Below, piece by piece: positions 7,018 to 14,745 of a stretch of 22,983 nt of DNA. Origin of the DNA: an uncultured Eubacterium sp. (GTDB lineage: Bacteria; Bacillota; Clostridia; Lachnospirales; Lachnospiraceae). Under the pieces are notes generated by a model. That model saw only the letters and a program-made list of their open reading frames with translations. It was not told where the DNA came from and made no database searches. Within the stretch, counting starts at the first letter, position 1; the number at the start of each line of letters is the position of its first letter. The stretch spans positions 1 through 22,983 of the forward strand of contig CAKRIZ010000036.1 of NCBI GenBank assembly GCA_934351445.1, read 5' to 3'. The position numbers and the translations under genes were made by a program.

Positions 7018-7644
7018 CTATGGATTCACGATCAGTGATGCACCTGTCATGATACGTGCGATCTCATACATATTTGTGACCTCACCGACACGCAGCTTTT
7101 CCGTCAGGCCATAAAAATTCAGGCAGGTACCACAAGTCAGGATCTGTACGCCCTGTGCCTCCAGCTCCTTCAGATCCTCCAGACTTTCCGAACCCTCGCA
7201 CGTGACCGCCGCACCTCCGTTATAAAATAACATCGTCTCCGGCAGTTCTTCCTGCTGTGACAGCGCATAGATAAAGCCTTTGAGCAATACTTTCCCAAGC
7301 TCCGGATCGCCATCTCCCATCTGTGCCTTGCGGATGACTACGACGTTATGCTTCTCTGTCACCGGCTGACAGGCAACGGCTGTCTGTGCCGGATCTGGAT
7401 CACTTGATCCTGTGATCGCACGGATCGAGATCTGCACACTGAAATTGCCATCCTCCCTGACACTGTGCGTGGCCGTATATCCACTCTGACGCGCCATTTT
7501 CTCAAGATTTTCCACAGCAGTCTCATTGTCTACCAACGTTTCCACCACTGCCGGTACATCCTCCTGTGTCAGAGACGCGATCGCCTGTTTGGTTTTTACG
7601 ACCGGAATCGGACATGTATCACCGATTGCATTGACTGTAATCAT
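7018..7644 (-). CDS. yedF: Selenium metabolism protein YedF
   Basis: The 208-residue protein has the two-part YedF structure. An N-terminal TusA-like domain carries the CPIPVV motif with Cys11. A C-terminal DsrE-like domain starts near residue 98 (HNVVVIRKAQMGDGDPELG) and carries TCGTCLNFYGL with Cys171 and Cys174. TusA-like proteins hand sulfur on through a persulfide, and YedF is tied by genome context to selenium use, probably as a selenium-transfer partner of the desulfurase and SelD. Its start is 4 bases after the selD stop and its GAGG ribosome site lies in the end of selD, so the two are coupled. The length and both motifs agree with the selenium-associated YedF type rather than a lone TusA. 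Confidence 0.93.
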   Translation of the reverse strand: MITVNAIGDTCPIPVVKTKQAIASLTQEDVPAVVETLVDNETAVENLEKMARQSGYTATHSVREDGNFSVQISIRAITGSSDPDPAQTAVACQPVTEKHNVVVIRKAQMGDGDPELGKVLLKGFIYALSQQEELPETMLFYNGGAAVTCEGSESLEDLKELEAQGVQILTCGTCLNFYGLTEKLRVGEVTNMYEIARIMTGASLIVNP

Positions 7645-7648
7645 ACTT

Positions 7649-8677
7649 CTACCTCACATATATATTTTTTTCTCTTTTTGCTACAAACCGGCCAACAACT
7701 GCTGCCGGTGAGCCCTCTGCCCGAAGTTCCGACACAAAGCGCTGTGCTTCTTCCGGCTTGACCGCGAACAACAGGCCACCCGAGGTCTGCGGGTCATACA
7801 GCACTTCCTGCATTGCCGGTGAGATATCCTGCGAAAACAAAACCTGCGTCTCCACATGATGGCGGTTACGCTGTGCCGCTGCCGTATACAGGCATTCCCT
7901 CGCGCAATACATCGCACCTCTTATGACCGGAATCGCAATCGAATCAATCTCTGCAGATACTGCATCATTGATCATCTCACCCAGATGTCCGAGAAAGCCA
8001 AAACCAGTCACATCCGTACACGCATGGATCTCATAGCTATGGCTCAGTTCCGAAGCCCGGCGGTTGAGCGCCGTCATAGAGCAGACAGCATCCTCCAGCG
8101 CACCTTCGGGCGCCAATTGCACCCGATTCGCGTTACATACCAGTCCGACACCGAGCTTTTTGGTCAGAATCAGTGCATCACCGGGTCTGCCGGTATCATT
8201 TTGATACATCTTCCCCGGATGCACGACTCCCATCACAGACAATCCGTATTTGACATCCGCATCCGCAATTGAGTGTCCCCCGGCGAGACTGCCTCCGGCC
8301 TCCATCACTTTTTCTGCGCCGCCCTGCATGATCTTTCCTAACATATTCAGATCCATCTTTTCCGGAAAACAGACAATATTGAGTGCCGTGCGCACGCTAC
8401 CGCCCATCGCATAGATATCGCTGAGTGCGTTTGCTGCCGCAATCTGTCCAAACAGATACGGATCATCGATCATCGGTGGAAAAAAATCCAGAGTCTGCAC
8501 GACCGCCGTATCGTCCGAGATCCGATACACCGCCGCATCATCCCGGCTGTCATATCCGACGAGCAGATCCGGATCTTTCCTCCCACGCGGCAATTTGTCC
8601 AATATATGTGTCAGCAGATCCGGTCCCAGTTTCGCCGTACAGCCGCCGCCTTTACAAAACACGATCTCATCTGCCAT
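7649..8677 (-). CDS. selD: Selenide, water dikinase (selenophosphate synthetase)
   Basis: SelD makes selenophosphate from selenide and ATP. The 342-residue protein has the glycine-rich N-terminal loop [11 protein letters not shown] with Cys13 in the place of the catalytic Cys/Sec and Lys16 in the place of the essential lysine, so this copy is a cysteine form. The nucleotide/metal-binding core ([44 protein letters not shown]) and later motifs ([36 protein letters not shown]) are complete. The ATG at 8677 was chosen because it has an AAAGGAT site and puts the active loop at the normal distance. A longer reading upstream overlaps the desulfurase and looks unlike SelD. No selA, selB or tRNA-Sec is in the window, so selenophosphate here probably serves the hydroxylase. 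Confidence 0.96.
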   Translation of the reverse strand: MADEIVFCKGGGCTAKLGPDLLTHILDKLPRGRKDPDLLVGYDSRDDAAVYRISDDTAVVQTLDFFPPMIDDPYLFGQIAAANALSDIYAMGGSVRTALNIVCFPEKMDLNMLGKIMQGGAEKVMEAGGSLAGGHSIADADVKYGLSVMGVVHPGKMYQNDTGRPGDALILTKKLGVGLVCNANRVQLAPEGALEDAVCSMTALNRRASELSHSYEIHACTDVTGFGFLGHLGEMINDAVSAEIDSIAIPVIRGAMYCARECLYTAAAQRNRHHVETQVLFSQDISPAMQEVLYDPQTSGGLLFAVKPEEAQRFVSELRAEGSPAAVVGRFVAKREKNIYVR

Positions 8678-8696
8678 CTGTTGATCCTTTCTCCAT

Positions 8697-9881
8697 TCAC
8701 CATGCATCACACGCGATCTCCCGTACTGCCGCAGCAGCTTCATCGACTTCTTCCATGGTATTATAATAGGAAAAGCTAAAACGTACCATCCCTTGTTTTT
8801 CTGTTCCGAAGTATTGGTGCATGAGCGGTGCGCAATGTGCACCGGCGCGCGTGGCGATCCCATATTCCTGCATGAGCCAGTCACTCAATTCTCCCGCATC
8901 AATATAGCCGTCACTGCCTCTCACATTGAGCGCCACAATCGGCGCACGCACGATCTGTTCATACCCCTGCGCCACGCGCCCCTGTGGTGCATAATCACCG
9001 TAAAAAACTACACCTGCTACATCTTTTAACTTTTCAATAAAATGAACCATCAGCCGGTGTTCTTTTTCATAGATGTCCGACAAGCCTATGTGCTGTATCA
9101 CACGCACGCCTGCGAGCAGCCCGGCGATTCCATGACTGTTGCGCGTACCTGCCTCGAGCCGTTCCGGTAATTCCTGCGGCTGATGCCGCAAAAAGCTATG
9201 CACGCCGGTACCACCGCTCCGTGTCGGCCGGATCTCAACACCCTCCCGCACATAATATCCACCGGTTCCCTGCGGCCCCAGCAGACCCTTATGCCCGGTA
9301 AATGCCAGCACATCAATCTGCATACGCGCCGCATCGATCGGCAGGATACCCGCCGTCTGGGACGCATCCACGATAAACAGCAATCCATGTGCATGTGCCA
9401 ATGCACCAAGTCTCTCCAGATCAACTGTATTTCCAGTCACATTCGATGCATGTGTGCAGATGACCGCCTTCGTATGCGGCGTGACCGCTGCACGGACATC
9501 ATCAATGGCTAATGTCCCACCCGCACAACAGCCCACGACCGTCACTTCGACCCCATGTTTCTCCAGATCATAGAGCGGCCGCAGCACCGAGTTATGCTCA
9601 AGCTGTGTTGTGATCACATGATCACCTGGTCTGAATATCCCCCGGATGATCGCATTGAGACTGTCTGTCGCATTCGCAGTGAAGATCAGGCGCGACGGAT
9701 CACTGCCACCGAAAAACTGTGTCAGGGCATCACGCGCCCCATAGATGGCACGTGATGCCACTAACGATGCCTCACATGCGCCCCGTCCGGGATTGCCATG
9801 ATGCTTCATCGCATCTATCACCGCGTCATAGACCTCCGGTGGCTTTTGCAGCGTTGTCGCTGCGTTATCCAGATATATCAT
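8697..9881 (-). CDS. Cysteine desulfurase (selenium-associated, class V aminotransferase fold)
   Basis: This 394-residue PLP enzyme removes sulfur or selenium from cysteine or selenocysteine. [10 protein letters not shown] opens the protein. His96 (EHNS) stacks on PLP, Asp172 (VDASQ) binds the ring nitrogen, and Lys198 (TGHKG) forms the Schiff base. Cys350 in [11 protein letters not shown] is the acceptor cysteine. The short spacing around Cys350 and the overall sequence resemble the family TIGR01977 type that sits in selenium-dependent hydroxylase loci, rather than IscS or NifS. It probably supplies selenium to SelD and YedF. It is followed after 19 bases by selD. The ribosome site GAGGG just before its ATG lies inside an 8-base duplication created by the palindromic insert at 9892-9918. 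Confidence 0.93.
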   Translation of the reverse strand: MIYLDNAATTLQKPPEVYDAVIDAMKHHGNPGRGACEASLVASRAIYGARDALTQFFGGSDPSRLIFTANATDSLNAIIRGIFRPGDHVITTQLEHNSVLRPLYDLEKHGVEVTVVGCCAGGTLAIDDVRAAVTPHTKAVICTHASNVTGNTVDLERLGALAHAHGLLFIVDASQTAGILPIDAARMQIDVLAFTGHKGLLGPQGTGGYYVREGVEIRPTRSGGTGVHSFLRHQPQELPERLEAGTRNSHGIAGLLAGVRVIQHIGLSDIYEKEHRLMVHFIEKLKDVAGVVFYGDYAPQGRVAQGYEQIVRAPIVALNVRGSDGYIDAGELSDWLMQEYGIATRAGAHCAPLMHQYFGTEKQGMVRFSFSYYNTMEEVDEAAAAVREIACDAW

Positions 9882-9883
9882 AC

Positions 9884-9926
9884 ATTCCCTCGTAACTGTT
9901 CAGTACCTTCACAGTTACATTCCCTC
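9884..9926 (+). mobile_element. 27-base palindromic mini-element with 8-base flanking duplications (copy 1)
   Basis: The core at 9892-9918 begins GTAACTGT and ends ACAGTTAC, a perfect 8-base inverted pair around an 11-base centre. It is flanked on both sides by the identical 8 bases ATTCCCTC (9884-9891 and 9919-9926), which looks like a target-site duplication. The core differs from the copy at 18041-18067 by one base. It lies between yqeB and the desulfurase gene, and one flank includes the desulfurase ribosome site (GAGGG on the minus strand). Confidence 0.8.
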
Positions 9927-9963
9927 TATATATTTATAGCCCTGCCCCTATCTAAAATAGCTA

Positions 9964-10956
9964 TTATCTGTGATCCGTAAAATAATATGTGCACACAGCC
10001 TCTAACACGCTGCCACCGATACTTCTGGATTTATCCGAGATCGTAAAGCAGTTTTTTAATTCACCTTCACGCGGATCGATATCTGCGATCTTGAAGCCAC
10101 GTGTCACCTGATAGCCATCACGGATCAACCCACGGATGATCCCTGGGATCGTCGCACACACGCTCACATATCCACGGTTTTCTGTCACCGCCCGATCCAT
10201 CTGCGCAGCTTTTGCACCTGCCCTCCGATCGTCATCTGTATAGATCCGCGCGATCTCATCTCCCTGTGCAACGATGTCTCCGATCTGACGGATATTTTCG
10301 ATCACACCGGCTGCCTGCGCATGAATCACGCGCTCCTTTGTATAACCACCGATATTTCCCGGAACACCGGTATCCGCGAGCGCGCTGCCGTCCGTGATGA
10401 TCCGTGCCAGATGATGTCCGCGCATGGACTCAATCACGAGATCAACATCTATTCCCGCGGTGAATCCCGGTCCGATACCGATGACAAGCGGTGCCATATC
10501 GATCGTCGTACCGAGATTTTTCTTGGCAATGATCGCATCGATAACGACATCCGGTTTCAACAAACGGATAGAATCGCCTCTCGGATCTATCAGAAGCGGT
10601 ATATTTCCACAGGAAAATACTGCATCTATTTCAGATACAAGTGCATTTTTGTCTCTGTCACCATTTCCATTCAGCGCATGCACCGGACCGATCAGCTGTG
10701 CCGTCACACCTTCAACCGTCGTGGTCTTGTCATAGACTGCTTCACTGAATGATACCTGTCTGCGGATCGCAGCCGGATGCCCTGTCTCGAGAATCAGCAC
10801 ATGAAATCCGCTCCGGTGCAGCCGATGGACGATCCCTGTCGCCAGGTCTCCCCCACCGCGACAGATGATCAGTCCACGCTTTTTATGTGATTCCTCATCT
10901 GCAAAATTATTTTGACCGTAATATAACTGCTCCTTGTCATCCTCACTCCGGACCAT
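9964..10956 (-). CDS. yqeB: Selenium-dependent molybdenum hydroxylase maturation protein YqeB
   Basis: The 330-residue protein matches the YqeB (EF2563) family. A nucleotide-binding-like RGGGDLATG motif is at 33-41, followed by VHRLHRSGFHVLILE. Later come the segments DAVFSCGNIPLLIDPRGD, IGIGPGFTAGIDVDLVIES and GNIGGYTKERVIHA, all typical of the family. YqeB is known by genome association, and by its XdhC-related fold, to be needed for maturation of selenium-dependent hydroxylases, probably for putting selenium onto the molybdenum cofactor; the exact reaction is not settled. The N-terminal 25 residues before KKRGLIIC are extra and polar. The start overlaps the end of yqeC by 14 bases. The nearest AGGAGG lies 12 bases upstream, a slightly long spacing. 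Confidence 0.93.
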   Translation of the reverse strand: MVRSEDDKEQLYYGQNNFADEESHKKRGLIICRGGGDLATGIVHRLHRSGFHVLILETGHPAAIRRQVSFSEAVYDKTTTVEGVTAQLIGPVHALNGNGDRDKNALVSEIDAVFSCGNIPLLIDPRGDSIRLLKPDVVIDAIIAKKNLGTTIDMAPLVIGIGPGFTAGIDVDLVIESMRGHHLARIITDGSALADTGVPGNIGGYTKERVIHAQAAGVIENIRQIGDIVAQGDEIARIYTDDDRRAGAKAAQMDRAVTENRGYVSVCATIPGIIRGLIRDGYQVTRGFKIADIDPREGELKNCFTISDKSRSIGGSVLEAVCTYYFTDHR

Positions 10957-11611
10957 ACTTTGCGACTGCCTCCTGCCAGCTCAGAAATACCAGTCCATCT
11001 GCTGATTTTTCTGACAATAAATATGTGACTGTACCATGATATCCCTGTGCCTGCAATGCCAGGCGATAGCGCGGATAGATTTCATTTTGTATCAACGACA
11101 GACTCACCCGCGCCTGTGCATCATGCTCCGTTCGTTGCACACCGGACTCGGCATACCGGTATACAACTGTCTCTGCCGGTTTCCCCAGCTCCCACAGACC
11201 CATCAACAGAATCACTTCTGTCGTCTCCGGCACGATCACCGGCTCATGTGCCGCCGGGTATTTGAGTGAATGGTGCTTTGCCCCGTCTGCCTCGATCAAC
11301 ACGATATCCGCCACCGCATATAGGTCTCCCAACACCTGATGGGGCAGCGCACAGATCTTTTTTGATTCCTCACAGCGTGCTCCCGCCATACAATATCCAT
11401 CTGTTTCCAATTTATGCCCTATTACAAAAGAATCGCAGGAAAGATCCGTATCTGCTTCTATGAGCATATGTGTCGTCGTCGTGACCAGCACACGCAATCC
11501 TTTCCTCCGATATCCTTCTGCCAGATGATGCAGCAGGGTGGTCTTGCCACCCGCTCCGATCACTGATATTATTCTCTTTTTATTTGCGTGCTGCGCGATT
11601 AGACGATTCAT
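10943..11611 (-). CDS. yqeC: Selenium-dependent hydroxylase accessory protein YqeC
   Basis: The 222-residue protein is of the YqeC family. The N-terminal GAGGKTTLLHHLAE (from residue 19) is a P-loop, and VLVTTTTHML follows as in the family. The segment VLIEADGAKHHSLKYPAAHEPV holds a conserved DGA motif. The family is known only by its tight link with YqeB and selenium-dependent molybdenum hydroxylases. An NTP-driven step in cofactor maturation is inferred from the P-loop. I prefer the ATG at 11611 with a GAGGAAGCG site upstream; an in-frame ATG five codons earlier (11626) is also possible. The gene overlaps the end of the permease gene by 32 bases, which ties transport and maturation into one transcript. 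Confidence 0.9.
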   Translation of the reverse strand: MNRLIAQHANKKRIISVIGAGGKTTLLHHLAEGYRRKGLRVLVTTTTHMLIEADTDLSCDSFVIGHKLETDGYCMAGARCEESKKICALPHQVLGDLYAVADIVLIEADGAKHHSLKYPAAHEPVIVPETTEVILLMGLWELGKPAETVVYRYAESGVQRTEHDAQARVSLSLIQNEIYPRYRLALQAQGYHGTVTYLLSEKSADGLVFLSWQEAVAKYGPE

Positions 11612-13082
11612 GCTCCGCTTCCTCATCTTCCAGATCCCACATTTGACGAACCGGCACTGATTTTTTCGGAAGAATCACATTCAAAATAATCGCTGCCAGC
11701 GAGCAGGGAACGATTCCCGAACCGCCAAAGATCAACTGTACATAATACGGCAGATGTGCGGTCGCTCCACTCGTAGCACCGAGACCATAGCCCAGACCAA
11801 TCGCTACGGAAATGATCGTGATCTCACGGCTGCCAATCGGCTCCTTGGTGATGAGCTGGATACCGGAGATCAGAATCGATGCAAACATCATGACTGCTGC
11901 TCCTCCGAGTACTGACTGTGGCATAATAGACATGATCGCACCAATCTTCGGACAGAATCCGCATAAAATCAGGAAAATCGCACCCATTGACAACGCAAAG
12001 CGGTTGACGACCTTCGTCATGGATACCAGTCCCACATTCTGAGAAAACGAAGTATTCGGCAATACACCAAACAGTGCCGCAAATGCTGATCCGAGTCCGT
12101 CACAGATCACGCCACCAGCCAATTCTGAATCGGTCGCCTCGCGATCCATACCGCCCTCCACGCATGCAGAGATATCTCCGACTGTCTCGATCGCAGTGAC
12201 AATAAACATAATCCCGATCGGAATGATCGCATTGAGCTGAAATGAGAGCTTCACATCTGCAAGTGCGCCAAATCCAAGGAAGCTGGGGACAGCGATCCAC
12301 GCCGCGCTCTTGACCTGTGCAAAATTGACAACCCATGAATAGGTATATTCCACGCCATCGGCATCGATACCGGTCGTCGGCAATGTAAGTGTCATAATGA
12401 TCGCTACGATATATCCGGCAATAATACCAAATAAAATCGCAGAAGAAGAGAAAATGCTGTTCTGCGGTGCAAAATGCTTTAAAACAATAATGACTACAAG
12501 TACCACGGTTCCAAGGAACAGATTCGCTAATGAGCCATAATCAGCTTTTCCGCTGCCACCGCAGAAATAATTGATGCCTACACCCAGCAGCGACAACCCG
12601 ATCGCAATGACGACCGATCCGGTCACAATTGCCGGGAAAAATCTGCGCAGCGGCTTTAAAAATGCTCCTAGGATTCCCTCAAAGATACCACCGATGATAC
12701 ATGCCCCCATAATCGCACCATATGCGAGAATACCGCCACCACAGGATGCTACTGTATTATTTAGTACACCTAAGAAACCGGACGAAGTACCCATAATAAT
12801 CGGCACTTTTCCACCAACCGGGCCAATCGAAAACATCTGCACCAGTGTTACAATTCCTGCAATAATCATCGCATTCTGCAGAAGCGCTGTACGCAATGCC
12901 CCAAAACCTGCATCTGCCGTCAGCCCACAGGCTCCCATCACGATAATTAACGGGGTCAGATTACCGATGAACATTGCCATGACATGCTGCAATCCCAACG
13001 GAATCGCCTGTGACAGAGGGATTCTTCCCTTGAACTCATAGGGTGATGAATACCCTGCTGCCTTCTTCTCTTTTGTTTGCAT
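11580..13082 (-). CDS. NCS2-family purine (xanthine/urate-type) permease
   Basis: The 500-residue membrane protein is a nucleobase-cation symporter-2 with about 14 hydrophobic segments. The family signature QNVGLVSMTK (348-357) is complete. Glu299 in TAIETVGD matches the TM8 glutamate essential in XanQ and UapA, and His33 in GLQHVMAM matches the TM1 histidine. The type of these motifs favours xanthine or urate over uracil. Its place as the first gene before yqeC and the hydroxylase genes supports import of the purine that the enzyme oxidises. The start has an AGAGGAGAG site. The 53-base gap to the nitroreductase holds a perfect palindrome (13117-13132) and no convincing promoter. Confidence 0.92.
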   Translation of the reverse strand: MQTKEKKAAGYSSPYEFKGRIPLSQAIPLGLQHVMAMFIGNLTPLIIVMGACGLTADAGFGALRTALLQNAMIIAGIVTLVQMFSIGPVGGKVPIIMGTSSGFLGVLNNTVASCGGGILAYGAIMGACIIGGIFEGILGAFLKPLRRFFPAIVTGSVVIAIGLSLLGVGINYFCGGSGKADYGSLANLFLGTVVLVVIIVLKHFAPQNSIFSSSAILFGIIAGYIVAIIMTLTLPTTGIDADGVEYTYSWVVNFAQVKSAAWIAVPSFLGFGALADVKLSFQLNAIIPIGIMFIVTAIETVGDISACVEGGMDREATDSELAGGVICDGLGSAFAALFGVLPNTSFSQNVGLVSMTKVVNRFALSMGAIFLILCGFCPKIGAIMSIMPQSVLGGAAVMMFASILISGIQLITKEPIGSREITIISVAIGLGYGLGATSGATAHLPYYVQLIFGGSGIVPCSLAAIILNVILPKKSVPVRQMWDLEDEEAEHESSNRAARK

Positions 13083-13116
13083 TTTCTACTCTCCTCTAAA
13101 TTTTATAAATGTTTCA

Positions 13117-13132
13117 GTGGCTGCGCAGCCAC
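13117..13132. promoter_or_regulatory. Perfect 16-base palindrome between nitroreductase and permease genes
   Basis: GTGGCTGCGCAGCCAC is a perfect palindrome 4 bases after the nitroreductase stop. On the transcribed strand it is not followed by a T run, so it is at most a weak terminator. It may instead be an RNA hairpin that sets the level of downstream genes, or a protein site. Confidence 0.5.
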
Positions 13133-13135
13133 CTG

Positions 13136-13660
13136 TTACATATAGTACACGTAATTTTCTTTTCTGGCTTTCGCAGCAGGCGCAGGCTCTGCGGCATATC
13201 CGAGCGCACAGTGGCCAATTCCCTCGTAGTCACCTTCGATACCCAGATCTGCCAGTATCTGTTTGCCGAATTCTGATTCAAATTCCTCTTTCGCACGATG
13301 GATCCAGATGCTCGCCACACCCAGACTCTCAGCCGCATTCATGAGATTCCCCATCACTAATGAACCGTCATAGACATAGGTCGGACGCGTCTTATCTGCC
13401 AGCACGATCAGTATAACCGGTGCACCGTAAAACGGATCAAAGCCCTCTTTCCAGCCACCAATTTTACGATTCTCCTCTGCGATCTGGTCACGCAGCTTTT
13501 TGTCCTGTACCGCAATGATGACCGGTGACTGCATTCCCATTCCGTTTGGCGCATAAGTGCCAGCCTCGATGATCTCCTTCAGATCTTCTTCTGCAACCAT
13601 ATCCGGTTTAAATGCCCTGCAGCTTCTTCTGTTCTTTAATACCTGTAATGTCTCGTTCAT
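13136..13660 (-). CDS. Nitroreductase-family flavoprotein
   Basis: The 174-residue protein matches the FMN-dependent nitroreductase fold. NRRSCRAFKPD near the N-terminus binds the FMN phosphate, and APNGMGMQSPVIIAV follows. The segments YDGSLVMGNLMNAAESLGVASIWIHRA and GYAAEPAPAAKARKENYVYY are typical of the small clostridial members. The substrate cannot be told. Such enzymes reduce nitro compounds, quinones or flavins with NAD(P)H. The start at 13660 was chosen for its AAGGAGGG site and because the FMN motif then falls at the usual distance. It lies downstream of the tRNA-Gly gene and a strong hairpin, and 53 bases before the purine permease. It may be co-transcribed with the purine locus, but membership is not certain. 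Confidence 0.9.
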   Translation of the reverse strand: MNETLQVLKNRRSCRAFKPDMVAEEDLKEIIEAGTYAPNGMGMQSPVIIAVQDKKLRDQIAEENRKIGGWKEGFDPFYGAPVILIVLADKTRPTYVYDGSLVMGNLMNAAESLGVASIWIHRAKEEFESEFGKQILADLGIEGDYEGIGHCALGYAAEPAPAAKARKENYVYYM

Positions 13661-13690
13661 ACACAGCCCTCCTTGCATATTGCACAAAAT

Positions 13691-13741
13691 AAAAATGTAT
13701 CGAAACCACACCGTCCTCTGGCATATTTTCAATACATTTTT
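13691..13741 (-). terminator. Long AT-rich hairpin after tRNA-Gly (terminator or attenuator)
   Basis: Bases 13727-13741 and 13691-13705 form a 15-base-pair stem (AAAAATGTATTGAAA with one G-T pair) around a 21-base loop. On the minus strand the 3' arm runs directly into TTTTTATTTTG. It begins 8 bases after the tRNA, so it probably ends the tRNA transcript, and it lies in the leader of the nitroreductase gene. The long GC-containing loop is unusual for a simple terminator. Confidence 0.65.
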
Positions 13742-13748
13742 ACTACAG

Positions 13749-13819
13749 AGCAGGGTACGGGAGTCGAACCCGCCTCCTCAGCTTGGGAAGCTGATGTACT
13801 ACCGATGTACAAACCCTGC
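13749..13819 (-). tRNA. tRNA-Gly (anticodon CCC)
   Basis: The minus-strand sequence folds as a tRNA. The acceptor stem GCAGGGT/ACCCTGC has 7 pairs, the D stem is GTAC/GTAC with loop ATCGGTA, and the anticodon stem is TCAGC/GCTGA with loop TTCCCAA, giving anticodon CCC. The variable loop has 4 bases, and the T stem GCGGG/CCCGT closes a TTCGACT loop. The discriminator base is T, as usual for bacterial tRNA-Gly. CCA is not encoded. The gene stands alone, and a hairpin with a T-rich tail follows it. Confidence 0.93.
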
Positions 13820-13888
13820 ATCAATTACCCGCAATCACACGAATGCACCGCCCAGCCTACGCTATAGAAAAAAGTGTCGTGGATTGGA

Positions 13889-13904
13889 CGGCTGCAGGCA
13901 GCCG
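13889..13904 (-). terminator. GC-rich hairpin upstream of tRNA-Gly (possible terminator of the PrsW operon)
   Basis: CGGCTGC and GCAGCCG form a compact stem. On the minus strand a six-T run follows only after about 16 bases, so it is a poor match to an intrinsic terminator. The whole 13820-14029 stretch otherwise holds an AT-rich segment and a decayed palindromic element, and I see no reliable gene there. Confidence 0.35.
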
Positions 13905-14006
13905 CCCTCTCATTGAACGGATAATTTTATTTTATTTTAACACCATTCTATCAATTTTGCCACTATAAATTTTTTCCTGCAGCAAATACCTCATGGAGTT
14001 TGCATC

Positions 14007-14033
14007 GTAACTGTGATGCTCCTGAACAGCTAC
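14007..14033 (-). repeat. Decayed third copy of the 27-base palindromic element
   Basis: Bases 14007-14033 match the inverted form of the 27-base core at 9892-9918 at 23 positions, including GTAACTGTGA and CTGAACAG. The flanks are no longer identical, so it looks old. The TAG stop codon of the PrsW-like gene (14030-14032) lies inside it. Confidence 0.65.
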
Positions 14034-14743
14034 GACATCACACCTACATCCGACTGTACGAGTTCCTTGTCCTGCTTTGCCTGCTTTTTCACAAAACGGT
14101 ATGCCCAGATATCTACGGCAATGACAAACACCAGGAAGAACAGCATCAACCAATCAGATCCTAACGATAATGACGTGTCATAGATTCCATGCTCGATCGC
14201 AGGGATGAGTACTGCCTGCCGCAGACACCGCTTGCAACGTTTTTTATCACCCACAAGGTCTGCTTCCTTTGCCATGCCGAAGAAATATCCCATGATCACG
14301 CCGTCAATCGCGTGAGAGGGAACCGACAGCAGCATCCGGGTGATCGCCGTATCCATCCCACCGTCCATGACATAGATCACATTTTCGATCGCCGCAAAAC
14401 CGAGCGCTGAGGTCACACAGTAGACGATCGCGTCAAACTTGTAGTTGAATGCCGGATCTTTCCACGATGCCTTTTTCGCAGCCTTCATCTTCCAGTATTC
14501 CTCCACAACTGCTACGCATATAAAATTATCCAGAACGATATAGGCAACTGAGGTTTCCTCAAAAAACAGACCGACCACATCACCCAGTATGAGTTCCAGA
14601 ATAATCGTCGGTATCACTGAGAGCACACCCAGAAAAAAGATCTTCCACAACAGCTTTCCAGGCTCTTTTTCGACCTTATCCTGCCGATAGATCCATACAA
14701 CCAGTGCGATCGCGGGCAATAACGCCAATACAATTAAAAACAT
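14030..14743 (-). CDS. PrsW-family intramembrane metalloprotease
   Basis: The 237-residue membrane protein has the PrsW pattern of conserved polar residues in helices. Glu81-Glu82 lie in VVEEYWKMKA, Glu120-Asn121 in FAAIENVIYV, His144 in PSHAIDGVIMGYFFG, and Glu184-His185 in IPAIEHGIYD. The family is related to CAAX-type proteases, and B. subtilis PrsW makes the first cut in the anti-sigma factor RsiW. About seven hydrophobic segments are visible. The substrate here is unknown. A candidate is the neighbouring lipoprotein with a C-terminal membrane helix, whose stop codon is only 2 bases before this start codon. The stop codon lies within a decayed palindromic element, so the C-terminal end may have been altered by that insertion. 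Confidence 0.9.
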   Translation of the reverse strand: MFLIVLALLPAIALVVWIYRQDKVEKEPGKLLWKIFFLGVLSVIPTIILELILGDVVGLFFEETSVAYIVLDNFICVAVVEEYWKMKAAKKASWKDPAFNYKFDAIVYCVTSALGFAAIENVIYVMDGGMDTAITRMLLSVPSHAIDGVIMGYFFGMAKEADLVGDKKRCKRCLRQAVLIPAIEHGIYDTSLSLGSDWLMLFFLVFVIAVDIWAYRFVKKQAKQDKELVQSDVGVMS

Positions 14744-14745
14744 AC

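Noticed and set aside
8678..8884. A longer N-terminus for SelD beginning at 8884
   Set aside because: The extra 69 residues overlap the desulfurase gene, do not resemble SelD, and the ATG at 8677 has its own ribosome site.
2790..11611. A selenoprotein with in-frame TGA among the selenium genes
   Set aside because: All genes read through without needing TGA, SelD has Cys at the active position, and no SECIS-like need arises.
13083..13135. Purine riboswitch before the NCS2 permease
   Set aside because: The gap is only 53 bases and holds a single palindrome, too short for the three-helix purine aptamer.
13932..14029. A separate small gene downstream of the PrsW-like gene
   Set aside because: The visible tail (ending SGKIDRMVLK) is in a frame that mostly overlaps the PrsW gene, with no ribosome site of its own. 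At best it is a remnant.
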